This document shows, piece by piece, positions 1 through 7,219 of a stretch of DNA of 19,047 nt (position 1 is its first letter; each line of letters opens with the position of its first letter). Below the pieces are notes generated by a model. That model did not search any database. It was not told the origin of the DNA and worked only from the letters and a program-made list of their open reading frames with translations. This stretch comes from an uncultured Eubacteriales bacterium. GTDB lineage: Bacteria; Bacillota; Clostridia; Monoglobales; Monoglobaceae. The DNA lies in NCBI GenBank assembly GCA_900542675.1, contig UQOT01000037.1:1-19047 (forward strand). Reading direction: 5' to 3'. The position numbers were made by a program, and so were the translations under genes.

Positions 1-93
1 CACGTCCGATTGAGCCGCAAATGTCACAGCCGGAACAGTCGTCGCAAGCAATGCCGCTGCCGTGCATGCAGACAAAATCTTATGCATTTTCAT
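1..93 (-). CDS. Secreted protein, N-terminal fragment (signal peptide only)
   Basis: Only the first 31 codons are inside the window. They encode MKMHKILSACTAAALLATT, then VPAVTFAAQSDV. This is a typical Sec signal peptide: a short basic start, a hydrophobic Ala/Leu core and a likely signal peptidase I site near TFA-AQ. The start is fixed by a strong AGGAGGA Shine-Dalgarno sequence (rc of 101-107) seven bases upstream of the ATG at 93; a second ATG two codons later is less well placed. No mature domain is visible, so the function cannot be named. It diverges from the AraC-family gene at 229, a common arrangement for a regulator and its target, which makes an exported sugar-binding protein or glycosidase plausible. 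That is inference from position only. Confidence 0.75.
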   Translation of the reverse strand, partial: MKMHKILSACTAAALLATTVPAVTFAAQSDV

Positions 94-132
94 ATAAATT
101 TCCTCCTAATATATTAATAAATAATTATCTAC

Positions 133-161
133 TTGCAATATACCACTTTTGATGATATAAT
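133..161 (+). promoter_or_regulatory. Sigma-A-type promoter for the AraC-family gene
   Basis: A -35 box TTGCAA (133-138) and a perfect -10 box TATAAT (156-161) are separated by 17 bases. Transcription would start near 168, leaving a leader of about 60 bases before the ATG at 229. It lies in the 135-bp divergent spacer, so a regulator bound here could affect both directions. No convincing promoter was found for the minus-strand gene. Confidence 0.7.
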
Positions 162-228
162 GAAAGTCACAAAGTGTTGATTATCAGCCAAAAAGTATAC
201 AAATTTATTTTAGTGGGAGAAATGTAAA

Positions 229-1029
229 ATGCTTCCTGTATATGAAATACGAAAAAGTGACTTAACCGTCAAACATAACAATTATGAGCTGACTTATCCC
301 GAGCATATGCACAAATATATAGAAATTGTATATGTCTATAAGGGTGTTCAGCATATTAAAATAGAAAATGCCGAGTATGAGCTGACCGAAGGTTGCGCCG
401 CCGCAATCTTCCCCGAGACGGTTCACTCGTTCTACAGCTTAGACAAAAAGTATTCGGAAGTCCTGATACTTATGGCAAGTCCCAAAATATTTGGAAAGCT
501 CTTCCCGAGCCTTGAAAACATAAAGTCCGAAACGCCGTATCTTGCAGCAAACGACGTACCCGCCGGTCTTGTGGCAGCTGCTGATCAGATTGAACCTCAG
601 CAGCCGTTTGAAATAAGGTTCTCGTGGGCGTGCGTAATTGTGTCGTATATTTTAAGTGCACTGACGCTCAAACAGCAGGCGGCATCGCCGGTAAGCGACA
701 TTGCATATAAAATTATTAAATATATAGAGGAAAACTTCACCGAGCCGATAACGCGGGAAACACTCGCAAAGCAATTCAGCGTCAGTGAATGCTACATATC
801 GCGTCTGTTCGCGCAAAAGTTTAAGGTGAACCTTAGGAATTACTTGGGTATGGTGCGGGCAGAATACGCGGCAAACCTGATACGAACCACAAGCGAAAAT
901 TTTACTATGATATCTCAGCTCTCCGGTTTTGAGAGTCAGCGGACGTTCAACCGTATGTTCCGCGCAGTGTACGGCTGTTCGCCGCAGGAGTATAGGAGCA
1001 ATATCAGCAAACTGAGCAAGGAGGATTAA
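229..1029 (+). CDS. AraC family transcriptional regulator
   Basis: A 266-residue protein with the common two-part AraC layout. Residues about 15-110 resemble a cupin-type effector domain (YPEHMHKYIEIVYVYKG, with the His/Glu pattern of such folds). Residues about 160-260 form the double helix-turn-helix DNA-binding domain: first HTH around LAKQFSVSECYISRLF, second around ISQLSGFESQRTFNRMF, ending in the family hallmark GCSPQEYR. The family usually senses a small molecule, often a sugar, and activates neighbouring genes. The downstream cytidylate kinase-like gene begins one base after its stop, and that gene's Shine-Dalgarno sequence (AAGGAGGA, 1018-1025) lies inside this coding region, so the two are translationally close and surely co-transcribed. 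Likely targets are the divergent secreted protein gene and its own operon (inference). The effector is unknown. Confidence 0.9.
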   Translation: MLPVYEIRKSDLTVKHNNYELTYPEHMHKYIEIVYVYKGVQHIKIENAEYELTEGCAAAIFPETVHSFYSLDKKYSEVLILMASPKIFGKLFPSLENIKSETPYLAANDVPAGLVAAADQIEPQQPFEIRFSWACVIVSYILSALTLKQQAASPVSDIAYKIIKYIEENFTEPITRETLAKQFSVSECYISRLFAQKFKVNLRNYLGMVRAEYAANLIRTTSENFTMISQLSGFESQRTFNRMFRAVYGCSPQEYRSNISKLSKED

Positions 1030-1030
1030 T

Positions 1031-1648
1031 ATGTCGGCAAAGATAATAACAATAAGCCGTGAGTTCGGCAGCGGCGGCAGAGAGATAGGAAGGCGTCTTG
1101 CCGAGATACTTAGCTTTAATTACTATGACCGCGAAATAATTTCGGCAATTGCCGAGGAAAACGCGCTTGATGAGAACTATGTATCGCATATTCTCGAAAA
1201 AGGCGCGGGCGGCAGCTTTCCGCTGACTTACGGCAGAACGCTGACCTACCCGTCATACGTTCAAAACAGCGCGACGAAAATCCTTGTCGCCCAGCGCAGA
1301 ATAATAGAGCGGCTGCCCGAGCACGGCGACTGTGTAATCGTCGGCAGAAGCGCAAACAATATACTGAGGCAGTATTCGCCGCTTAACATCTTTATCTACG
1401 CGGATATGAGCGCAAAGCTGTCGCGCTGCCGCTCCCGCGCCGAGGGCAATGAAGCAAAGCTAAGCGACAGCGCGCTAAAGCGCAGAATTAAGCAGATAGA
1501 CAACGAAAGAGCGCGGCAGCACGATATAATCGCGGGCGAAAAATGGGGCGCGAAGGAAAACTACGACCTTTGCATCAATACTACAAACATTGCTACAGAG
1601 AAGATAATCCCGCTAATCGCGCAGTACGCGAACGCATGGTTTAAGTAA
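1031..1648 (+). CDS. Cytidylate kinase-like family protein
   Basis: A 205-residue P-loop protein. The N-terminus ITISREFGSGGREIGRRLAE carries the phosphate-binding loop in the form typical of the cytidylate kinase-like family (Pfam Cytidylate_kin2). Also visible are YYDREII, an Arg-rich lid-like stretch around RCRSRAEG, and the late YDLCINTT motif common to nucleotide kinases that resemble CMP kinase. The family is related to Cmk, but the true substrate of these stand-alone paralogues is generally not established, so I avoid calling it cmk. It sits between a regulator (one-base gap) and a MATE exporter (15-base gap), far from rpsA or other usual cmk neighbours, which suggests an accessory role. 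The start is supported by AAGGAGGA five bases upstream. Family call is firm; reaction is not. Confidence 0.85.
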   Translation: MSAKIITISREFGSGGREIGRRLAEILSFNYYDREIISAIAEENALDENYVSHILEKGAGGSFPLTYGRTLTYPSYVQNSATKILVAQRRIIERLPEHGDCVIVGRSANNILRQYSPLNIFIYADMSAKLSRCRSRAEGNEAKLSDSALKRRIKQIDNERARQHDIIAGEKWGAKENYDLCINTTNIATEKIIPLIAQYANAWFK

Positions 1649-1663
1649 ATTTAGGAGAATTTT

Positions 1664-2995
1664 ATGCAAATACAACTATCCGAACACTTCACATACAAAA
1701 AGCTTTTAAGATTTGTCACGCCGTCAATCGCGATGATGATTTTTATGTCGATTTACAGCGTGGTTGACGGGCTTTTTATATCGAACTTTGTCGGCAAGAT
1801 ACCGTTTGCGGCGATTAATCTTGTATGGCCGCTGATTATGGGTCTCAGCGCCTTTGGTTTTATGATAGGCACGGGCGGCTGCGCTCTTGTGTCAAAAACG
1901 CTCGGCGAGGGCAATCCGCACCTTGCAAGGCGCTACTTTTCTATGCTGGTGTGCGCGGTGATAATAGGCGGCGCCGTGCTTACTGCTTTATCGCTTATTT
2001 TCCTTCGCCCTATAATGCTTTTGTTCGGTGCAACCGAAGATATGCTCGAATACTGTATGACGTACGGGAGGATAATGCTGTCGTTTCAGACCGCGGCAAT
2101 GCTTCAGGGAATGTTTCAAAGCTTCTTCTCGGTTGCCGAAAAGCCTAAACTCGGTCTTATTATGACCGTAATTGCGGGGCTCAGCAATATCCTGCTTGAC
2201 GCGCTGTTTGTCGCGGTGTTTAAATTCGGCATTGCGGGCGCGGCGTTTGCAACGGTTATAAGTCAGTGCGTGGGCGGGATTGTGCCTCTTATATACTTTC
2301 TAAAGCCCAATTCAAGCACACTCCGCTTGACAAAGCCGACATTCAGCGTACGCGCAATGCTCAAGGTATGCTTAAACGGCTCATCCGAGCTTGTTACCAA
2401 CATATCCTCGTCTGTCGCTGCAACGCTGTATAATCTTCAGCTTATGCACTTCATCGGTGAGGACGGCGTTGCGGCATACGGAGTGCTGATGTACGTCAAC
2501 TTCATATTCCTTGCGATATTCTTCGGCTACTCAATAGGCAGTGCGCCGATAATCGGATATCACTACGGCGCCGAAAACCACGGCGAGCTTAAAAACCTGT
2601 TAAAAAAAAGTCTTGTGTTTATCGGTATATCCGCTATTCTTTTGACAGGTGCGGCGGAACTGCTTGCCAAGACGCTTTCCAAAATATTTGTCGGCTATGA
2701 CGCTGAGCTTTATGCACTCACTCTCCGCGGATTTAGGCTGTACTCGCTGTCGTTTTTGATATGTGGATTTAACATATTCGGCTCGTCGTTCTTTACGGCG
2801 CTTAACAACGGCACGGTATCGGCGGCGATATCTTTTATGCGTACACTGGTATTTCAGGTGATAATTATTCTTACCCTGCCCGTACTTCTCGGCGTAGACG
2901 GAATATGGCTGTCTGTCTCCGCCGCCGAAATACTCGCGCTTACCGTAACAATAATATTCTTTATAACAATGCGTAAAAAATATAAGTATATGTAA
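1664..2995 (+). CDS. MATE family efflux transporter
   Basis: A 443-residue polytopic membrane protein with about twelve hydrophobic segments in two similar halves. The N-terminal half shows MATE hallmarks: a first helix ending in SVVDGLFISNFVG, then AAINLVWP, and GTGGCALVSKTLGEGNPHLARR, matching the family pattern of a Gly-rich turn followed by LGEGN. The second half repeats the layout (YGVLMYVNF, SAPIIGYHYGAEN). MATE proteins export cationic drugs or metabolites using Na+ or H+ gradients. Length is normal (430-460). It is preceded by TAGGAGA and followed 16 bases later by the glycosidase gene, so it belongs to the AraC-led unit. The substrate cannot be told from sequence; export of a compound that also serves as the AraC effector is a reasonable guess. 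Confidence 0.92.
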   Translation: MQIQLSEHFTYKKLLRFVTPSIAMMIFMSIYSVVDGLFISNFVGKIPFAAINLVWPLIMGLSAFGFMIGTGGCALVSKTLGEGNPHLARRYFSMLVCAVIIGGAVLTALSLIFLRPIMLLFGATEDMLEYCMTYGRIMLSFQTAAMLQGMFQSFFSVAEKPKLGLIMTVIAGLSNILLDALFVAVFKFGIAGAAFATVISQCVGGIVPLIYFLKPNSSTLRLTKPTFSVRAMLKVCLNGSSELVTNISSSVAATLYNLQLMHFIGEDGVAAYGVLMYVNFIFLAIFFGYSIGSAPIIGYHYGAENHGELKNLLKKSLVFIGISAILLTGAAELLAKTLSKIFVGYDAELYALTLRGFRLYSLSFLICGFNIFGSSFFTALNNGTVSAAISFMRTLVFQVIIILTLPVLLGVDGIWLSVSAAEILALTVTIIFFITMRKKYKYM

Positions 2996-3011
2996 GAAAG
3001 AAGGTATTTTA

Positions 3012-4949
3012 ATGAAAAAGATTTATATACGCGCGCTCACTATTGTTCTTACCGCACTCTTTATCTGCCCTTCGTCGGTTTTTGCAAGCGAACTGCCGCA
3101 CGCATTCTGGGCGATTGACGATGCATATAATGCCGCTGTTGAAAGCGGAGACTATTACGGCACTGTTGAATACGGCGCTCAGGCAATAAAACTCCTCAGC
3201 GAATATCCCGAAACAGAACAGATAACAAACATTATGGCATCACGCCTTGACAAAATAGGTCTGGCATATGAGCACATCGGTAAATATGAGGAAGCGGCAT
3301 ATGCATATAAAGAATATATTCCGTATGCGCAAAAACTGAATTGGGCTGACGGAGTAAAAATTGCCGAGGCAAAAATTAAACACTACACGCCCGATATAAG
3401 ACTCTACACCGAAACAAATGAAACGCAAAAATTCTACGGTGCAAAAAACGAGCCCGAAAAGGGGATGCTCTATGGCAGCACATACACTAACCTCGGCAAA
3501 GCATCGCACAGCGATGAGTCTTTGGCGCTTGTATATGTAGAATTCGGCGATAACAGCGGACTTAATTGGCTAAACGCTGTATTAAACGAAGCTGAAATCA
3601 ACAAAATAGCGGCAGAAGTCGCTTGGAACTTTCCCGGAGAAGGCACAGGACTCAGCGGCCTTCAATATAACTCTGAGCACATAGACAACGTACTCAGTGT
3701 TATCGCCGCTCACCCCAACGTGCCTGTATACCTGCGCATCGGCGCAGAAATGAACGTATGGACAATTCCCGCCGAACCGAGCGAATACATCGCAGCGTTC
3801 AGAAGCTTATCGACTGCAGCGCATACGAAATGTCCCAATGCTGCAACGGTATGGAGTGTCGGTCACTCCTCATCGTGGGATAAAAACATAGACAATTACT
3901 ATCCCGGTGATGAGTATGTCGACTGGGTAGGCATCTCGCTGTACGCCAATAAATATTTCTTAGGTCAGATATGGCCGGATGAGCAGAAATTCAATGAAGT
4001 TGTATTCTGTGCCGGCAGCGGAGCCGACCCCGTTAAAATGGTTCAAGAAGTAACAGAGAAATTCTCCGGCAGAAAACCGATTATGATTGCCGAATGCGGC
4101 ACATCACACAATATACGCACACTCGGCGAGGATGCAACCGCTTGGGCTCAGACAAAACTCAGACAGATATACACCTATCTGCCTATGGTATACCCTGAGA
4201 TTAAACTTATAGCATATTTTGACGTGGTTATGGCAAATGAAGCAAACGACTATGCCCTTTCATCAAATTCCGCATTAACGAACACACTTAACTCGCTCAC
4301 TGTATCGCTTCCGACATTAATTCACGGGAGCTACGGCAGTACGCCGAAGTCTATATACAAGGAATTGTACAACGGTTTTGAAGCCTCTGGTTCTAAACTG
4401 AATGTTTCGGTATATGCGCACATATACAAAACGGACGAGCCGTCTGTAAATTACTTCATAGACGGTTTATGGGCGGGCGGCGCATCTGTTCTGCCATACA
4501 ACCAAAGCCTTGACATATCAAATCTGTCAGCGGGAACTCATACCTTAACCGTAACGGCAGGTGAGAGCAGCCGAAACTATACCTTTGTGAAAAATGCGGA
4601 TATAACGTTGATTATTAACGACAAGACAATCGTGACCGACACAGCGCCTGTTCTTGAAAACAACCGCACCCTTGTTCCGCTTCGCGTAATATCCGAGAAT
4701 TTGGACGCATCGGTTAACTGGAACGAAAACACTCAGACGGTTACAATAACAAAAGACGGCAAAAACTTTTATCTGACCATCGGCGACAAAACAATTCGCG
4801 GCGACGGCAACATTCCAATAACAGAAATTGATGTTCCGGCGAAACTGATAAACAACCGAACAATGGTGCCTGTCCGCGCCGTAGCAACAATATTGGGCGC
4901 AGACGTTGACTGGGACGAAAGCACGCAAAGCGTTATTATAACCAAATAA
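3012..4949 (+). CDS. Secreted GH26-like glycoside hydrolase with TPR-like and copper-amine-oxidase-like stalk domains
   Basis: A 645-residue exported protein. Residues 1-25 form a signal peptide (likely cut after VFA). Residues about 35-125 are helical and TPR-like (YGAQAIKLLSEYPE, KYEEAAYAYKEYI). Residues about 150-430 look like a TIM-barrel glycosidase of clan A, closest by motif to GH26 (mannanase/lichenase-type): RIGAEMN at 242-248 would supply the acid/base Glu246, VDWVGISLY at 303-311 is a typical strand, and MIAECGT at 358-364 would supply nucleophile Glu361. Residues about 455-526 look like an Ig-type beta module. The end holds two copies of a copper-amine-oxidase N-like stalk repeat (NNRTLVPLRVI at 550-560 and NNRTMVPVRAV at 614-624), each closing with a TQTVTITK or TQSVIITK strand. 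Such repeats commonly end clostridial surface proteins. The substrate is probably an extracellular beta-glycan. The order TPR-GH-stalk is unusual; the exact GH family needs a profile search. Confidence 0.8.
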   Translation: MKKIYIRALTIVLTALFICPSSVFASELPHAFWAIDDAYNAAVESGDYYGTVEYGAQAIKLLSEYPETEQITNIMASRLDKIGLAYEHIGKYEEAAYAYKEYIPYAQKLNWADGVKIAEAKIKHYTPDIRLYTETNETQKFYGAKNEPEKGMLYGSTYTNLGKASHSDESLALVYVEFGDNSGLNWLNAVLNEAEINKIAAEVAWNFPGEGTGLSGLQYNSEHIDNVLSVIAAHPNVPVYLRIGAEMNVWTIPAEPSEYIAAFRSLSTAAHTKCPNAATVWSVGHSSSWDKNIDNYYPGDEYVDWVGISLYANKYFLGQIWPDEQKFNEVVFCAGSGADPVKMVQEVTEKFSGRKPIMIAECGTSHNIRTLGEDATAWAQTKLRQIYTYLPMVYPEIKLIAYFDVVMANEANDYALSSNSALTNTLNSLTVSLPTLIHGSYGSTPKSIYKELYNGFEASGSKLNVSVYAHIYKTDEPSVNYFIDGLWAGGASVLPYNQSLDISNLSAGTHTLTVTAGESSRNYTFVKNADITLIINDKTIVTDTAPVLENNRTLVPLRVISENLDASVNWNENTQTVTITKDGKNFYLTIGDKTIRGDGNIPITEIDVPAKLINNRTMVPVRAVATILGADVDWDESTQSVIITK

Positions 4950-4951
4950 AA

Positions 4952-5037
4952 AAGCGCAGCAAAGAAAATATTTTATCGCCAATGCCTATTGATTCACCAA
5001 ACCATTCGTAGGGAGCGACGAGGTCGTCGCTCCCTAC
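4952..5037 (-). repeat. Dispersed intergenic repeat, module A copy 1, with perfect hairpin
   Basis: Read on the minus strand this matches 9033-9099 on the plus strand over about 65 bases: CTCCCTACGAA, TTTGGT, AAT, ATAGG and ATTGGCG are shared, ending in GCTGCGC. By eye roughly three quarters of positions agree. At its edge is a perfect inverted repeat: GTAGGGAGCGACGA (5008-5021) pairs with TCGTCGCTCCCTAC (5024-5037) around a two-base centre. It lies just after the glycosidase stop and before the terminator, so it forms the 3' end of that transcript. Confidence 0.7.
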
Positions 5038-5071
5038 ACACGTTTGTGCAAAATTAACTTTTTAAACACAA

Positions 5072-5102
5072 ATGCGGCGCAAAAGGCGCCGCATAAATTT
5101 TT
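5072..5102. terminator. Strong Rho-independent terminator between convergent genes
   Basis: ATGCGGCGC (5072-5080) pairs perfectly with GCGCCGCAT (5086-5094) around loop AAAAG. On the plus strand it is followed by AAATTTTT (T run 5098-5102), giving a good terminator for the glycosidase transcript. It also sits six bases after the stop of the minus-strand S41 gene and could act in that direction too, although the T-tract there is weaker (TTGTGTTT). Confidence 0.85.
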
Positions 5103-5107
5103 ATCTA

Positions 5108-6655
5108 CTACTTATCTCGATTTAAATATGTCTCGCCGAAATGGTTGAACGCTGCCTCCATTTGGTCGTCGGTCATAACTTTTGTTTCGGCGAGGGCTTC
5201 GTATATTCTGCGCTGGGTGGTATAGTCGAGCACACCGTAAGCAAACAGCCCCTCCTGTGCCTGAAATCTTGCGACTGCCTGCTCAAGGCGCATATCAAAT
5301 TCGGGATTTGTTATATCGCCGGCGTACATTGCCCAAACGCTCAGAATTTTCTTTGCCTTGGCGACCTCCGCCGAGCTGTCACCGCGGCTGTAAATTCCCG
5401 TATAAGCAAAATCGGGGTAATCTGTGAGGTCAAACGGCACGCTGCCGTTTTTCACCTCTGCCGCAGGCGTTATACCAACGCCGTCAATGTTATTGCCGAG
5501 CGGCGTTAAGTAATACGCGCTTGTGTACTTCATCGCCTCATCGTCTTTTAGCGCCATCATACTTTGAACCGTGCCCTTACCGTAGGTCTTTTCACCTATA
5601 GCGACAGCAACTTCGTTTTCGGTAAGCGCGGCTGTCAAAATTTCCGATGCGCTCGCAGAGTTGCCGTTAACCAGCACTACCACATCGTTCTTCTGCGTGC
5701 GCTTGTTATCCGACCTGTAAACAATGTCAAAAAGGTCAACCTTGTGGTCCTCGGTGACAATGGTCTTGCCCTCGGGCACAAAGTAATTCGCAATCTCCGC
5801 CGCCTGATTTATATATCCGCCGCCGTTGTCGCGCACGTCTATTATAATATTATTTATCTTTTTATCGTCTGCCGCCTTCATCGCGTCTTTAAATAGCTCA
5901 GCGGTATTATCCATAAAGGTATAAATCTTTATGTATATAATATCGTTATTCCCGACGTTTTCATTCTGCGTACCGTTACTCGGGAATATTTTATAAGTAA
6001 CGGACTCCTTCTGTCCTATCTCCTCACGAACCAAGGTGAAATAAAGAACCTCCGGCTCGCCCTCGCGGATTACGCCGAGCACGAGAGATGAACCGACCTG
6101 ACCGCGGATTTTACCGAGGGCTGCGTCTATATCCATACCCTCAAGCGGCACGCCGTCTGCGCTGTATAAAATATCACCCGCCAAAATGCCCGCACGTGCT
6201 GCGGGTGTGTTTTCCAAAACGCTCGCGGCATAAAGCTTATCGCCGTCCTCGCTGACGGTTATTCCCACGCCGCCGACAGAGCTTTCAAGGGCGCTTATAA
6301 ACTCATTAAATTCTCCGCCCGTATAGAATACCGAATGCTCGTCAATCGAGCTGAGCACAGCGGTCATAACCTCCTCGTAAAGCTCGGGGTGCTGCTCAAG
6401 CACTTCAAGCAGAGCGGCACGGTAGAACGACGCCTGAGTCGCGCCCTCCTTTGCGTATACCGAGAGATAATCAATAATGCGCCTTACGTAGTCGGCGATA
6501 AATTCGCCGTATTCGGGCTCGTCCGGCATAACCTGACGGATTTCGGATATTGACTTTTCGCGTTCCTCCGCGGCAAAGCTTGTTAAACCGCCGCATATCA
6601 TAACGCAGCCGGCAAGACCGGCCGCGATAAATCTTCTTAATTTATTTCTGTTCAT
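5108..6655 (-). CDS. S41 family C-terminal processing peptidase (CtpA/CtpB type)
   Basis: A serine protease exported by an N-terminal hydrophobic segment (cut near SFA-AE). Counting from the upstream ATG at 6664 (518 residues), the layout is: a helical region about 40-125; a PDZ domain about 125-215 with GVGITV and AGILAGDIL; the S41 core about 240-405 with DVRDNGGG, then NSASASEI and GKGTVQ; and a C-terminal peptidoglycan-binding-like domain about 430-492 (AVARFQAQEGL, GVLD). The catalytic dyad would be Ser338 and Lys363 with Gln367; the 25- and 4-residue spacings match the known CtpA/CtpB enzymes. I place the start at 6655 (fourth codon of the longer reading frame), because AGGAG directly abuts the ATG at 6664 but is nine bases from 6655. 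It follows a small secreted gene by about 20 bases. The family trims envelope or sporulation proteins; the substrate is unknown. Confidence 0.93.
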   Translation of the reverse strand: MNRNKLRRFIAAGLAGCVMICGGLTSFAAEEREKSISEIRQVMPDEPEYGEFIADYVRRIIDYLSVYAKEGATQASFYRAALLEVLEQHPELYEEVMTAVLSSIDEHSVFYTGGEFNEFISALESSVGGVGITVSEDGDKLYAASVLENTPAARAGILAGDILYSADGVPLEGMDIDAALGKIRGQVGSSLVLGVIREGEPEVLYFTLVREEIGQKESVTYKIFPSNGTQNENVGNNDIIYIKIYTFMDNTAELFKDAMKAADDKKINNIIIDVRDNGGGYINQAAEIANYFVPEGKTIVTEDHKVDLFDIVYRSDNKRTQKNDVVVLVNGNSASASEILTAALTENEVAVAIGEKTYGKGTVQSMMALKDDEAMKYTSAYYLTPLGNNIDGVGITPAAEVKNGSVPFDLTDYPDFAYTGIYSRGDSSAEVAKAKKILSVWAMYAGDITNPEFDMRLEQAVARFQAQEGLFAYGVLDYTTQRRIYEALAETKVMTDDQMEAAFNHFGETYLNRDK

Positions 6656-6664
6656 ATAAAACAT

Positions 6665-6669
6665 CTCCT
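6665..6669 (-). promoter_or_regulatory. Ribosome binding site deciding the S41 protease start
   Basis: AGGAG on the minus strand touches the first possible ATG (6664) with no gap, too close for initiation, but lies nine bases from the second in-frame ATG (6655). This favours the shorter 515-residue protein starting MNRNKLRRF. Confidence 0.7.
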
Positions 6670-6675
6670 ATTAAT

Positions 6676-7059
6676 TTATTGCGTTACAAGATATATTATC
6701 CTGTAGCCGCCGTTTGACAGATGCGCCGCGACAAACTTGACGTTCATATCAAGATACCACGCAAGCGATGATAAGTCAAGCTCCGCACCGGTCTTTGAGT
6801 AAATATTACCCTCGAAAACCGACACCTCACTGTATTCAAGCTGAGCGGCAACGGCGGCAGTCTCAGGTGTTTCGGCAATAGGCTTTACATTCTTAAGCAC
6901 AACGCCGCCGTCCGCCCAATCGGACAGGTAAAGCTCTGCCGTATAACCCGAAACATCGGTAATAGTCGGTATATTATCGTCCGCAAACGCGGAAAATCCC
7001 GTCAGCAGCACCAACGCCGCCGTAAGACAGATGATTTTCAAAAATACTTTGTTTCGCAT
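6676..7059 (-). CDS. Small secreted hypothetical protein upstream of the S41 protease
   Basis: A 127-residue protein that I do not recognise. It begins with a signal peptide (MRNKVFLKIICLTAALVLLTG region, likely cut after AFA at about residue 26). The mature part is about 100 residues, acidic and probably beta-rich, with one conserved-looking hydrophobic stretch (LSSLAWYLDMNVKFVAAHL) and a hydrophobic C-terminus (YRIIYLVTQ). There is no Cys after the leader, so it is not a lipoprotein. TGGAG lies eight bases before the ATG. It is followed after about 20 bases by the S41 peptidase on the same strand, so the two are almost certainly co-expressed. It could be a substrate, inhibitor or adaptor of that protease (inference). 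The hydrophobic C-terminus fits S41 proteases, which act on C-terminal tails. Confidence 0.75.
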   Translation of the reverse strand: MRNKVFLKIICLTAALVLLTGFSAFADDNIPTITDVSGYTAELYLSDWADGGVVLKNVKPIAETPETAAVAAQLEYSEVSVFEGNIYSKTGAELDLSSLAWYLDMNVKFVAAHLSNGGYRIIYLVTQ

Positions 7060-7098
7060 AATATAATCTCCAGTATAGAAATGTAGGTTCGCCGGTAA

Positions 7099-7148
7099 GC
7101 CTCCCCAACGGGCGCGGCCACAGACAGCACACCGCAGGGGCGCCTTTT
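7099..7148 (+). repeat. Dispersed intergenic repeat, module D (shared with 13617-13636 and 17456-17488)
   Basis: Two overlapping homologies meet here. GCCTCCCCAACGGGCGCGGC (7099-7118) matches the reverse complement of 13617-13636 at 17 of 20 positions. GGCCACAG at 7116-7123 through CCTTTT at 7148 matches 17456-17488 in the same orientation at 28 of 33 positions. The block separates argS from the small secreted gene, so it is probably transcribed as part of their mRNA. Confidence 0.7.
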
Positions 7149-7153
7149 GCGGG

Positions 7154-7180
7154 CGGAAATGATACGCTTTCGCATTTCCG
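7154..7180. repeat. Hairpin in the argS 3' spacer
   Basis: CGGAAATG (7154-7161) and CATTTCCG (7173-7180) form a perfect 8-bp stem around an 11-base loop. No T run follows on the minus strand, so it is not an obvious terminator for argS. It may stabilise an mRNA 3' end or be part of the intergenic repeat. Confidence 0.55.
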
Positions 7181-7183
7181 CGT

Positions 7184-7211
7184 ATTCGCTATTCGCTAAT
7201 CGCTAATCCCT
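7184..7211. repeat. Degenerate heptamer tandem repeat
   Basis: Four consecutive heptamers: ATTCGCT (7184-7190), ATTCGCT (7191-7197), AATCGCT (7198-7204), AATCCCT (7205-7211). They run directly into CCCTACGTTCG (7208-7218), an 11-mer also found exactly at 17309-17319. A looser version of the same wording occurs at about 11611-11630 (CTCCCTA, ATTTCTA, ATTTTAC). Confidence 0.6.
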
Positions 7212-7219
7212 ACGTTCGT

